Shown piece after piece: positions 16,391-25,330 of a stretch of DNA of 64,000 bases. Origin of the DNA: Paenibacillus sp. J5C2022 (GTDB lineage Bacteria > Bacillota > Bacilli > Paenibacillales > Paenibacillaceae); NCBI RefSeq assembly GCF_025567625.1, contig NZ_JAOQJC010000043.1, positions 1 through 64,000 of the forward strand, written 5' to 3'. The position numbers were made by a program, and so were the translations under genes. A model generated the notes under the pieces. That model was not told the DNA's origin. It saw nothing but the letters and a program-made list of their open reading frames with translations, and searched no databases. Position 1 is the stretch's first letter. Every line of letters begins with the position of its first letter.

Positions 16391-17815
16391 ATGAGAACAT
16401 TCGAAATGGTGACCGGGATCATCAATGTGCTAATGCTCGGCTGGTTCATCCTTCCTGTGAGGAGATCGCAGCGCGCACTGCTTATCGGGCTTGCAGTGTC
16501 AGCCATAGCTGTAGTGACGCACGGGCTAATCGAAGGGATGCGCTGGCAGATGATTCCTATCTATGCGATTACCTTTATCCCTATCGTCGTACTGGCGGTT
16601 CGATTACTGACCAAGCCGAAGCAGGAGGCGAAGAAGCGTTCGCGGATAAGGCTGGTGTTGGCTGTTGTACTGGCTTCACTATATGCGATTATCGCCATGG
16701 CCTTGCCGCTTCTGCTTCCGGTCTTCACCTTCGAGAAGCCGGCGGGCCCGTATGCGATCGGCACCGTGACGTACAATTGGATCGATGAGCATCGAGAGGA
16801 GACGTTCACTCCGGAGTCAGGCGACAAGAGGAAGTTGGCGGTGCAAATATGGTATCCTGCCGATAAGGATGCGAGACGGACGCCGGCCCCTTATGTGTCC
16901 GACGGGGGAATCTATGCGGAGGGGTTAAGCCAATTCCTGGAGATGCCGAAGCTTCTGTTCACCGCGTTCGGCCATGTGAAGACGCATGCCGCCGTGAACG
17001 CGGACATTTCCAATCGGGAATCGGCTTATCCTGTGCTTCTGTTCTCCCATGGATTCGGAATGTACAAGAGCCAGAACAACTTTCAGATCGAGCAATTGGT
17101 CAGTCAAGGTTATATCGTGGTAGGGTTCAATCATACCTATAGCAGCGCGGCGACCATCTTCGACGATGGCCAAGTAGCCTACTATGTAGCGCAAGACAAG
17201 GAATCTTCCGACTACTTGGATGGGGCCAATGAAGGATGGGTGGAGGATGCGAAGTTCGTCCTTGATCAATTGGAGGAGATAGCCGCGAAGCATTCGGAAG
17301 GGCGGTTCGCGGGGCGGATGGATATGGAGAAGATCGGGATGTTCGGTCATTCCTTCGGCGGCGCGACAAGCACGCAGTTGCTGATGACGGATGATCGAAT
17401 CAAGGCGGCTATTAATATGGACGGAATTCTCTACGGCAAGCTTCGGATTCCCGAGGAAGGCTTGCAGAAGCCGTTCTTGTTGATGAGCGCCGACCGCTCG
17501 CTGAGTATTGTGCAGGATATAGCCGACCGGGAGCAAGCCGAGATGATTGCGCGTATGCTGACACGGTACGAGCGTGTACCAGTGGGCGGCAACTACTGGC
17601 TAACGATCCACGATAGCGACCATGCGGCCTTCTCCGACTTCTATCTGCTCTCGCCGCTAATTGAACGAATGGCGGGTGTTCATATTCGGCAGGTTCACCG
17701 CATCATTAACGACTACTCGCTGGATTTCTTCGATCATTATTTGAAGCAGCAGCCATCCAGGCTGCTGGAGCATAATATTGGCGAGCATCCGGAGTATACG
17801 CTACAGCGAGGTTAA
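16391..17815 (+). CDS. Membrane-anchored alpha/beta hydrolase (PAF-acetylhydrolase-like)
   Basis: A 474-residue protein with three or four N-terminal hydrophobic helices (to about residue 120), followed by a hydrolase domain. FSHGFGMYKSQNNFQIEQL is at about 217-235. The nucleophile elbow MFGHSFGGATS is at about 318-328, and the late DSDHAAFSDF supplies the His. This is the platelet-activating-factor acetylhydrolase/dienelactone-hydrolase-like layout; such proteins cleave short-chain esters or oxidised lipids, but the substrate here is unknown. AGGAGG at 16374-16379 supports the ATG at 16391 rather than 16370. It converges on the MerR gene. Confidence 0.83.
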   Translation: MRTFEMVTGIINVLMLGWFILPVRRSQRALLIGLAVSAIAVVTHGLIEGMRWQMIPIYAITFIPIVVLAVRLLTKPKQEAKKRSRIRLVLAVVLASLYAIIAMALPLLLPVFTFEKPAGPYAIGTVTYNWIDEHREETFTPESGDKRKLAVQIWYPADKDARRTPAPYVSDGGIYAEGLSQFLEMPKLLFTAFGHVKTHAAVNADISNRESAYPVLLFSHGFGMYKSQNNFQIEQLVSQGYIVVGFNHTYSSAATIFDDGQVAYYVAQDKESSDYLDGANEGWVEDAKFVLDQLEEIAAKHSEGRFAGRMDMEKIGMFGHSFGGATSTQLLMTDDRIKAAINMDGILYGKLRIPEEGLQKPFLLMSADRSLSIVQDIADREQAEMIARMLTRYERVPVGGNYWLTIHDSDHAAFSDFYLLSPLIERMAGVHIRQVHRIINDYSLDFFDHYLKQQPSRLLEHNIGEHPEYTLQRG

Positions 17816-17825
17816 GCCTTGTCCA

Positions 17826-17860
17826 TGAATCGTTGAGGGCGCCGAGCCCTCGGCGATTCA
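17826..17860. terminator. Stem-loop between convergent hydrolase and MerR genes
   Basis: TGAATCG and GAGGGC pair with GCCCTC and CGATTCA around a two-base internal mismatch and a GCCGA loop. It lacks a clear T-run but occupies the whole convergent gap. Confidence 0.6.
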
Positions 17861-17864
17861 CAGG

Positions 17865-18815
17865 TTATTGACGCTGCAGCCTCCATTGCACGCCTTGGTA
17901 CAACAAGCTGTTCCCTCTGTACAACTGGTGGTATTGCGGGCTAATGATGGCGCATAACGTATTGCACCGCTCCAGATGCTCGGTCTGCGTGCTTTCGCAA
18001 TACTCTGCGAAGCGGTAGAAGAATTCCTCTTGGGCGCCCTGTTCCTCCGAACTGGCATACAGCCTGACCATATCGTCCACAATGCTCTGAACAGCTTTGC
18101 TGCCCGGCGCGTATTGCTCCTTCCATGCATGATTCAGCCGTTCCTGAATCGCTTCCAGCTTCTTCGTCCATACGCCTGCGCGATCTCGAGGCTGCTGCAC
18201 GACATGCGCGAACTTCGACTCCACCTCTTTAAGGTCCGCCACGAATTGCGGATCGTTCATCAGCTCCTGGAGCTCTTGCCAAGCGGCTGTTTGTCTGGCG
18301 GATTCTTTAGGCTGCTGCACGACATATTTGTTGAAAAAAAACAACAGCGGGTCCTTCCATTCTGTCGGAAAGTGCTCGAACAAGCGGGTTTCCTCTACCT
18401 TCTCCGAAAGGAATTGCTTGCGTTTCTCGGTATTGATCGTCCGCGCATGGACCAAGTCGTAAATATGCTGCAACGAGTCACCTTTGCGCTTCTTCGCATC
18501 ACGCAATATCGAGATCATATTGTTAAGCGTGCTGGCTTGTATCTCCAATGATTCGATCTGCCAATCGAGCGCTTTGTCTACGGGGACTTCTCCGGAGATG
18601 ATCTGCCGGATATCATCAATTCCGAAATCCAGATAGCGCAGTGTGGTCGTCAGCTCCAACCGCCATATATCCTCCGTCGTATATAACCGATGCCCTCCCT
18701 CTGTATAACCGGCGGGCTTTACTAATCCGATTTCATCGTAATAACGGACCGTTTTAATGGTAGATCCGATTAATTTGGCGACTTCCCCGATCGAGTAGGT
18801 TTTCTCGGTATGCAA
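17865..18815 (-). CDS. MerR-family transcriptional regulator
   Basis: About 316 residues. The MerR HTH and wing occupy roughly residues 5-75 (YSIGEVAKLIGSTIKTVRYYDEIGLVKP, then GHRLYTTEDI). A dimerisation helix and a long helical C-terminal region follow (about 110-316), of a kind seen in MerR proteins whose effector I cannot name. The frame runs to an ATG at 18878, but that lies inside the inverted-repeat element at 18854-19020. AAAGGA sits about 10 bases before a TTG at 18815, which I take as start; GTG at 18824 is the alternative. There is no clear regulated partner beside it. Confidence 0.8.
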   Translation of the reverse strand: MHTEKTYSIGEVAKLIGSTIKTVRYYDEIGLVKPAGYTEGGHRLYTTEDIWRLELTTTLRYLDFGIDDIRQIISGEVPVDKALDWQIESLEIQASTLNNMISILRDAKKRKGDSLQHIYDLVHARTINTEKRKQFLSEKVEETRLFEHFPTEWKDPLLFFFNKYVVQQPKESARQTAAWQELQELMNDPQFVADLKEVESKFAHVVQQPRDRAGVWTKKLEAIQERLNHAWKEQYAPGSKAVQSIVDDMVRLYASSEEQGAQEEFFYRFAEYCESTQTEHLERCNTLCAIISPQYHQLYRGNSLLYQGVQWRLQRQ

Positions 18816-18853
18816 ATCCGTCACTTCCTTTACTTTTATTGCTAATAGTGCGT

Positions 18854-19020
18854 GTTCAAAAAGCCCAGTTTTCAGCACCGAGAAGATTGGATGAAACTAG
18901 GAAATGAGGAGCGGAGCGTAGTGGAAGCTACGTGAGCACCGGAAGTTCCGGTTGAGTTCAATATTCGATGTCGAATATTCTTCTCGGTATACTTCGTGAT
19001 CAAAAGTGGGCTTTTTGAAC
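18854..19020. repeat. 167-bp inverted-repeat element (MITE-like)
   Basis: The ends are GTTCAAAAAGCCCA at 18854-18867 and its perfect complement at 19007-19020, continuing as TTTT and a second matched block ACCGAGAAG/CTTCTCGGT. Inside are three further hairpins: CGTAG/CTACG, ACCGGAA/TTCCGGT and AATATTCGA/TCGAATATT. No open reading frame fits. No obvious target-site duplication is seen. It separates the MerR and AraC genes, both on the minus strand. Confidence 0.85.
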
Positions 19021-19025
19021 AACCT

Positions 19026-19820
19026 CTAATATCTATTTTGCTTTCGGAATTCTGAGGGGCTCATCCCCATTGCTTTGCTGAACACCCGGCTGAGGTAGAA
19101 GCCGTTCTCATAGCCGCATCTTCCCGCAATGACATCAAGCGTCCACTCGGTAGTCAGCAGCAGTCTGCATGCTTGCTTTACCCGAATCGACGTCAAATAT
19201 TGCAGAGGGTTGATGCCGTAGCCGTTTTTGAATCTGCGGATCAATTGCACGGGCGTCAATCCGAATTGTTGGGCTACATCCCGGATTTCGATCGCTTCAT
19301 GGGCATGGTTAGTCAAATATATCGCGACTTCACGAATGAGCTCGTCATTTTTCAATATTGGATCTGCATCGGGAGATTCCAGCGCCTGCTGCGCGAGCAT
19401 CATCCAGATGTCCGTAAAGTAGTGCTGCTTCAGCTTTTTATTATCGGAGCTGAAGGACAGCTGCAGATCCGCCTGCCTTAAACATTTGTAGTTTTCAGAC
19501 AGTCGCCGAATCTGGGGCAGTTTTATTTTCCGCTGCGACAGAAGGAGCTGAAGCTGCTGCGGTTCTCCTTCGGGGAGGAGAAACGTAATCGAATGAAAGC
19601 TTAAGGCCGTCAGCACATTTCGATGAAACGCAATCTGAGGCGGGCATACGACCACGTCTCCGAATTCGGCCACTCCGTATATTTCTCCTATCTGATACTC
19701 GAAGCTCCCTTCCTCCACCGCAAAAAGGACCCACGTCACATAGATGTCCGTTTCCAACAAAAATTTTTCTTTTTTGAGCCAGTACATATGATAGACGAAT
19801 TCGGGCAAGCCCGCGGGCAT
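19026..19820 (-). CDS. AraC-family transcriptional regulator
   Basis: A 264-residue protein with an N-terminal cupin-type ligand domain (YHMYWLKKEKFLLETDIYVTW, then GDVVVCPPQIAFHRN) and a C-terminal AraC HTH pair from about residue 165 (IRDVAQQFGLTPVQLIRRFKNGYGIN, LDVIAGRCGYENGFYLSRVFSKAMGMSP). GAGGTGA precedes the ATG at 19820. It is divergent from the FAD-oxidoreductase/ABC-importer/DUF4838 operon starting at 19945, which it probably activates. The same sensor type recurs beside the FAD oxidoreductase at 50179. Confidence 0.9.
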   Translation of the reverse strand: MPAGLPEFVYHMYWLKKEKFLLETDIYVTWVLFAVEEGSFEYQIGEIYGVAEFGDVVVCPPQIAFHRNVLTALSFHSITFLLPEGEPQQLQLLLSQRKIKLPQIRRLSENYKCLRQADLQLSFSSDNKKLKQHYFTDIWMMLAQQALESPDADPILKNDELIREVAIYLTNHAHEAIEIRDVAQQFGLTPVQLIRRFKNGYGINPLQYLTSIRVKQACRLLLTTEWTLDVIAGRCGYENGFYLSRVFSKAMGMSPSEFRKQNRY

Positions 19821-19944
19821 TTCGCTTCACCTCGTCAGTTTTTGAAATTTTGGATATGGAAAAGAAATTTTATGAATTCTAATGCATGAATGAAAGATAG
19901 TACTATGTAATTAAAGATATCATAGATTGCAGAGGAGTCAAAGG

Positions 19945-21762
19945 ATGATGGGAAGTACTGATACGAAAATGTTGGACACGGACGTTTTGATCGCAGGCGG
20001 AGGCATGACTGGAGTGGCGGCTGCATTGGCTGCGGCCCGCAACGGAGCCCGGGTCATTCTATGCCAGGACCGTTCCGTTCTTGGAGGAAACGCGTCGTCG
20101 GAGATTCGCATGAATATATCCGGCTCATCCACAATCGGGAAGGAATTGGAGACGGAGCGCAGAGAAAGCGGCATAATTGAAGAGATCGTGCTTGAATGCT
20201 CAGTCAGAAATCCGCAGCGGAGCGCAAGCATGCTGGATTTGATCTTATATGAGAAATGCCGCGCCGAACCGAATTTGACGCTGCTGCTGAACACGACGGT
20301 AGTCGCAGCCGACGTCGAGGGCTCCCGTATTCGCTCCGCCTATGCGGTGAGAGAAAGCACGGAGGAGAGCTTTACGATCCGGGCTGATATTTTTGCGGAT
20401 TGTACGGGCGACGGCAGGCTTGGATTTGAAGCGGGCGCTGCGTTTACGACCGGCCGGGAAGCGGTAGAGGAATATAACGAGTCCGGAGCAAGCCGGAACA
20501 GAGACGCTTATCGCCTCGGCTCCTCACTTCTGTTCACATCTAAGGACATGGGACGCCCGATGCCGTTCACCCCGCCCGTATGGGCGCGCAAGTTTACGGA
20601 GGAGGATTTGCAATTTCGAAACCACGACGCCTGGGAGTTCGGCTATTGGTGGGTAGAATTCGGCGGCACGCTGGATACGATCAAGGATAACGAGCATATC
20701 CGAGACGAGCTGCTGGCGATCATGCTGGGGGTGTGGGATCACATCAAGAACAGCGGCAATCACCCCGATTCTGCCAATTGGGCGCTGGATTGGTTCGGTT
20801 TCCTTCCGGGCAAAAGAGAGTCCAGAAGATTTATCGGCGAGCACATGCTGACCCAAAACGATATTCAGCAGGCTATCGACTTCATTGATGTAATCGCTTA
20901 CGGCGGCTGGTCAATGGATACGCATCCGCCCCAAGGCATCGATGCGAAGGACGAGAAGCCGTGCAATCAGCCGTTTACACCTTATCTTTATGGCATTCCG
21001 CTGCGTTCGATGATCAGTCGGAACATTTCGAATCTGATGTTCGCCGGCCGCAATTTATCCGCCACCCATATCGCGTTCTCCAGCACCAGGGTCATGGCGA
21101 CATGCGCGGTGATGGGAGAAGGGCTTGGCACGTTCGCGGCAACGGCGGTGAAGCGCAAGCTTCCGTTGGAACAAGCGTGGCGCGAACGCGGGATTGTGAA
21201 GGAAGCTCAGCAGCAATTGCTTCGGCAGGGAGCTTTTTTGCCCGGCATGAAGCTGGAAGGGAATCTTGCGAAGCTTGCCCGGATTTCTTCATCTTCCGAG
21301 CAAAAGCAAGGAAAATGCGGTAATGTTGTTGACGGGCATACTCGCGCTGTTCATGGGGAGAAGGGGGTGCGTTCCGATTTGACGAGAGCCGGCACGCATC
21401 GCTGGATGTCGGAACCGGGAGACGGAAGTCCTTGGCTGGAGCTGGAATGGGAGAAGCCGGTAACGGTTTCCCGAATTTCGATCGTTCTGGATACCGGCCT
21501 TCACCGTTTATTGATGCTATGTCATTTGGACGTGCTGCAGAAGCATATGCAGTGGGGGCGGCCGCAAGCCGAGACGCTGAAGGAGTTCAAGCTGATTGCG
21601 CATGACGAACAAGGGAGGAGAGAAATCGCTCATATTACGAATAATTATCAACGGATGCTGCACTTGCCGATAACGCTGAAAAATCTGAAGACGCTCCGTC
21701 TGGAGGTTATTTCTACGAACGGGCTGGACCATGCGCGAGTGGTCGAAATCGTTTGCGAGTAA
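19945..21762 (+). CDS. FAD-dependent oxidoreductase with C-terminal extra domain
   Basis: A 605-residue flavoprotein of the FAD_oxidored (PF12831-type) group. The FAD-binding [20 protein letters not shown] is at about residues 14-33, followed by [11 protein letters not shown] second conserved region, [32 protein letters not shown], lies at about 355-390. The last 150 residues (from about 445; [14 protein letters not shown]) look like a discoidin-type beta-sandwich unusual for a flavoenzyme. GAGGAG at 19931-19936 points to ATG 19945 or 19948. No signal peptide is seen, so it acts in the cytoplasm. It is first in an operon with importer, DUF4838 and Tat genes and likely oxidises an imported sugar or derivative. 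Confidence 0.85.
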   Translation: MMGSTDTKMLDTDVLIAGGGMTGVAAALAAARNGARVILCQDRSVLGGNASSEIRMNISGSSTIGKELETERRESGIIEEIVLECSVRNPQRSASMLDLILYEKCRAEPNLTLLLNTTVVAADVEGSRIRSAYAVRESTEESFTIRADIFADCTGDGRLGFEAGAAFTTGREAVEEYNESGASRNRDAYRLGSSLLFTSKDMGRPMPFTPPVWARKFTEEDLQFRNHDAWEFGYWWVEFGGTLDTIKDNEHIRDELLAIMLGVWDHIKNSGNHPDSANWALDWFGFLPGKRESRRFIGEHMLTQNDIQQAIDFIDVIAYGGWSMDTHPPQGIDAKDEKPCNQPFTPYLYGIPLRSMISRNISNLMFAGRNLSATHIAFSSTRVMATCAVMGEGLGTFAATAVKRKLPLEQAWRERGIVKEAQQQLLRQGAFLPGMKLEGNLAKLARISSSSEQKQGKCGNVVDGHTRAVHGEKGVRSDLTRAGTHRWMSEPGDGSPWLELEWEKPVTVSRISIVLDTGLHRLLMLCHLDVLQKHMQWGRPQAETLKEFKLIAHDEQGRREIAHITNNYQRMLHLPITLKNLKTLRLEVISTNGLDHARVVEIVCE

Positions 21763-21797
21763 CCTGCTTGCTGCAGCGCCCTCGGAAGGAGAATGGG

Positions 21798-22715
21798 ATG
21801 AATAACGGCAAAGCCAGTCCTCTCTGGCTCTACATGAGAAAGAACAAGTGGTTGTATATTTTGCTGATACCGGGATTTGTTTATCTGTTTATTTTCAAGT
21901 ATAGCCCAATGTTCGGCATCGTCATTGCGTTCCAGGATTTCAATTTGCTGAAAGGCATATGGGGAAGCGATTGGATCGGCTTCGAAAATTTTCGCTATCT
22001 TTTCCAATCGGACGATTTCTTCACGATTTTGAGAAATTCGTTAATTATAAGCTTTTATCAAGTGTTATTCGGATTTCCCGCACCGATCTTGCTGGCTATT
22101 CTGCTGAATGAAATTCGCAATCTGCTATTCAAAAGAGTCGCCCAAACGGTGCTGTATTTGCCGCACTTCATATCATGGGTGGTCATAGCCGGCATCATTG
22201 TCAACATGCTGTCCCCGTCGTCGGGCTGGGTCAACCGGCTGATCATCGATTTCGGCGGGGAACCGATTCATTTTCTGCTGAAGCCCGAATATTTCCGGAC
22301 GATACTGGTTTCCGCGGAAATATGGAAGGAGCTCGGATGGGGAACGATCATTTACCTGGCAGCGCTTACTTCCGTAGACCCGTCCCTTTATGAATCGGCA
22401 ACGATCGACGGGGCCAATCGGCTGCAAAAAATAGGGTACATTTCGCTCCCCAGCATAGCGACCACGATCGTCATTATTTTGGTCTTGCGGGTCGGAAGTG
22501 TTTTGGATATCGGCTTTGAGCAAATTTTCCTGTTATACAATCCCGCTACTTACGAAGTGGCCGATGTGTTTGAAACCTATACGTACCGGGTTGGGTTGTT
22601 GGAAGGAAGGCTCTCGTTCACGGCTGCCGTCGGCTTGTTCAAATCGGTAGTCGGGCTCGTTATGATCGTGTTGGCCAACCGGATTGCGCGCCTGTTCGGA
22701 AAGTCATTGTGGTAG
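21798..22715 (+). CDS. Sugar ABC importer permease (LplB/YteP type)
   Basis: A 305-residue inner-membrane protein with six predicted helices, starting YILLIPGFVYLFIFKYSPMFG. It carries the importer EAA loop ESATIDGANRLQKIGYISLP at about residues 198-217, which contacts the ATPase. This subfamily works with large LplA-type lipoproteins in uptake of complex oligosaccharides. AAGGAG is about 8 bases before ATG 21798. It lies 35 bases after the FAD oxidoreductase and 16 before its partner permease. Confidence 0.93.
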   Translation: MNNGKASPLWLYMRKNKWLYILLIPGFVYLFIFKYSPMFGIVIAFQDFNLLKGIWGSDWIGFENFRYLFQSDDFFTILRNSLIISFYQVLFGFPAPILLAILLNEIRNLLFKRVAQTVLYLPHFISWVVIAGIIVNMLSPSSGWVNRLIIDFGGEPIHFLLKPEYFRTILVSAEIWKELGWGTIIYLAALTSVDPSLYESATIDGANRLQKIGYISLPSIATTIVIILVLRVGSVLDIGFEQIFLLYNPATYEVADVFETYTYRVGLLEGRLSFTAAVGLFKSVVGLVMIVLANRIARLFGKSLW

Positions 22716-22731
22716 GAGGGGAAGAGGGAAT

Positions 22732-23607
22732 ATGCACAAGAGAATCGAGCTTTTTGACATCGCCGTCTATCTAATTGTGGCTTTGATTTGCGCGGTCATG
22801 CTGTACCCCCTGCTGAACGTCGCCGCGGTTTCGATCAGTTCGCACACCGCGTATATGCAGAACCCGATGCGCATATGGCCGAGCGAAATATCGTTCGACG
22901 CCTACAAGGATATCCTTTCGCATCCCGTTCTCGCCAGAAGCTATTTGAATACGCTCATTGTTACCGTAAGCGGCGTAGCATTAGGCATCTTTTTGTACAT
23001 CATTACGGCGTATCCGCTTTCCAAATTGCATTTGAAAGGCAGAGCGATCATGATCAATTTGGTCATCTTCACGATGCTTTTCAACGGGGGACTCATTCCT
23101 AACTTTTATTTGATTCGTTCTCTCGGCATGGTGGACACGCTGGCCGCTCTCATTTTTCCCGGGCTGTTCTCTGCGTTCAGCTTGATCCTGATGGTCAATT
23201 TTATGCAGAACATTCCGGAGGAGCTGGAGGAAGCCGCGAAGATGGACGGGGCCTCCGAGCCGTTCATTTTGTTCAAAATCGTCGTTCCGCTTTCCATGCC
23301 GATTATCGCCACATTGACGCTGTTCGCGGCGGTAGGCTATTGGAACAGCTTTTTCTCGGCCATCATCTATATCCGAAGCGTAGAAAACTGGCCGCTGATG
23401 CTGTTTTTGCGGGAGGTCATCGAAGGCGCCAAAATGCTGCAAATATCTGCAGGCGATAACAGCGCCGAGATCGGCAATATGAACGTCATGCCGGAGACTC
23501 TGAAATATGCGACGATCATGATCGTCATGCTGCCGATTTTGTCGGTGTACCCGTTTCTGCAACGGTTTTTCGTCAAAGGAATTATGCTGGGGTCTGTAAA
23601 AGGTTGA
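22732..23607 (+). CDS. Sugar ABC importer permease (LplC/YtcP type)
   Basis: A 291-residue second permease with six helices and the EAA motif EEAAKMDGASEPFILFKIVVPLS in the right place (about residues 168-190). It ends FVKGIMLGSVKG, the hallmark C-terminus of this permease family. It forms the membrane channel with the preceding permease. AGGAGG at 22714-22719 precedes ATG 22732. No ATPase gene is nearby, which is normal when a shared MsmX-type ATPase serves several importers. Confidence 0.93.
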   Translation: MHKRIELFDIAVYLIVALICAVMLYPLLNVAAVSISSHTAYMQNPMRIWPSEISFDAYKDILSHPVLARSYLNTLIVTVSGVALGIFLYIITAYPLSKLHLKGRAIMINLVIFTMLFNGGLIPNFYLIRSLGMVDTLAALIFPGLFSAFSLILMVNFMQNIPEELEEAAKMDGASEPFILFKIVVPLSMPIIATLTLFAAVGYWNSFFSAIIYIRSVENWPLMLFLREVIEGAKMLQISAGDNSAEIGNMNVMPETLKYATIMIVMLPILSVYPFLQRFFVKGIMLGSVKG

Positions 23608-23657
23608 TACAAAGGACCCTTGTCATAGATATACATTCAAAGGGAGGCTGAACCAAG

Positions 23658-25208
23658 ATGATGAAGAAAGTATTGGCGGGGCTAGGGGCTGCGGTGCTGC
23701 TTGCCGGAATGACCGCTTGCGGAACCAATGACAAGCCTGCGGAGACCGGCGATCCGAAGCAGTCAGCGGCGGTGGAGACCGCCGAAGCCAAAGTAAGCAT
23801 GAAGATTATGGGCAATTTCGCATCATCCAACTTGTCGGAAACGGACAAGCTGCTGTTTCAATCCATCGAGGAAGCAACGAATACGGAGATCAAATTCGAC
23901 ATTCCGCCGTCGACGGGCTACAGCGAGCGGCTTCAATTATCGCTGACGACCGGCGATTTTCCCGACGTCGTCTATTTCCCGAGTCCTAGCGATGCCGCGT
24001 TTTTGAAAGCGGTTAAGGACGGCGTTATCCTTCCGATCGATGACTATCTGAAGAGTGCCGACAACATTAAGAACTATTCGTATGACGTCTCCTGGGACGC
24101 TTTGCGGGTAAACAATGACGGCAAAATTTACGGCATTCCGCGGACGACCGTTATCCGCTCTGACGGGTACTGGCTCCGAAAAGACTGGCTCGATACATTG
24201 AATATCCAGCTCCCGGACAATAACGAAATTACGCTGGAGCAAATGATCGAGATTATGCGCAAATTTTCGAAGGAAGATCCGGACGGCAACGGGAAGCACG
24301 ATACGTACGGGTTTGGAACGGCTGCAGGCGGCGATAAATCGCTCAAGCCGATTTTCCAAAACGAGCTCGGCCTTTACGGCTGGCAGGAGTCCGGCGGAGG
24401 CGAGTATAAATACATGAATCCCCAATACGATGTGAACTCCGATCAATATACGAAGGCTTTGGAATTAACGGCCAAGCTGTTCAAAGAAGGGCTGATCGAT
24501 CCGGATTCACCTTCGATCGACGCCACGAAAACGCTGGAACGGTTTCAAAGCGGCAAAACGGGTGCAATCGACGGGTTTGCAGGTCATTACGAAACCTTCC
24601 TGAGTGCCGGTAAAAAGATCAATCCGAATTTCGAGCTTGCTTATGTATTCGTTAAGAACGAGCAAGGCGAGATGAAGGGACTGGGACAAGGAACAGGGTT
24701 GTGGGGCTTCTGGGCGGTAACGCGCAATGCGAAGGACCCGCAAAGAGTGGTCGACGTATTCGACTACATGCTTTCGGACAAAGGCTGGGATTCCATCTAC
24801 ACCGGCGTGGAAGGGCATGATTTCAAGGTGGAAAACAACAAGCGCGTCTACGCGGAACCGCCGCTGGAAACATTCGTCCGCAAAAATATGGTTCGCCGCG
24901 CCAACGACTACATGTTCTTCATTAATCCGGCTATGTCGGAGGAGCTGAAGCAGATGCTCGTGCCGAATATCGAGAAGGCCGTAAAAAGGATCGTGATGTC
25001 CAAGGACCGGGACTTCACGCCGCCGATTGCGAAGACGCCGCCTTACCTGGATTTCAATAAAAAGTTCAGCGAGGTTACGACGAAAATTATTATCGGCGAT
25101 GCGGAGCCTTCCGAGTACAAGAAGGTGCTGCAGGACTGGCATACGAAATTCGGCCAAACGTATTTGAAGGAAATGAACGATTATATCGCCCAAATGGAAA
25201 GCAAGTAG
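23658..25208 (+). CDS. Extracellular solute-binding lipoprotein (LplA type)
   Basis: A 516-residue lipoprotein. The signal peptide MMKKVLAGLGAAVLLAGMTAC ends in a lipobox with the lipidated cysteine at residue 21. The mature part is a large type-1 solute-binding protein with the family's typical TGDFPDVVYFPSP, and a calcium-site-like DPDGNGKHDTYGFG at about 212-225. It captures an oligosaccharide outside the cell and delivers it to the two permeases just upstream. AAAGGGAGG precedes the start. A stable hairpin at 25276-25310 follows it and may keep its mRNA level above that of downstream genes. Confidence 0.92.
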   Translation: MMKKVLAGLGAAVLLAGMTACGTNDKPAETGDPKQSAAVETAEAKVSMKIMGNFASSNLSETDKLLFQSIEEATNTEIKFDIPPSTGYSERLQLSLTTGDFPDVVYFPSPSDAAFLKAVKDGVILPIDDYLKSADNIKNYSYDVSWDALRVNNDGKIYGIPRTTVIRSDGYWLRKDWLDTLNIQLPDNNEITLEQMIEIMRKFSKEDPDGNGKHDTYGFGTAAGGDKSLKPIFQNELGLYGWQESGGGEYKYMNPQYDVNSDQYTKALELTAKLFKEGLIDPDSPSIDATKTLERFQSGKTGAIDGFAGHYETFLSAGKKINPNFELAYVFVKNEQGEMKGLGQGTGLWGFWAVTRNAKDPQRVVDVFDYMLSDKGWDSIYTGVEGHDFKVENNKRVYAEPPLETFVRKNMVRRANDYMFFINPAMSEELKQMLVPNIEKAVKRIVMSKDRDFTPPIAKTPPYLDFNKKFSEVTTKIIIGDAEPSEYKKVLQDWHTKFGQTYLKEMNDYIAQMESK

Positions 25209-25275
25209 TTATGCAGAAAGATTGTTCGCACTTCTTTCCGGGAGTGAAACAATAAAAAATTGGCTATTAGGCCGC

Positions 25276-25310
25276 AGCCTCTCGGAATGATCGTTCCGTT
25301 CCGGGAGGCT
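25276..25310 (+). promoter_or_regulatory. Intercistronic hairpin between lipoprotein and DUF4838 genes
   Basis: AGCCTCTCGGAA pairs with TTCCGGGAGGCT over 12 bp with one wobble and an 11-base loop, ending 20 bases before the next start. It is followed by A rather than T, so it is not a classical terminator on this strand. It may protect the upstream mRNA end or tune readthrough. Confidence 0.55.
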
Positions 25311-25330
25311 CAAAAAAGGAGGATTTGAAT

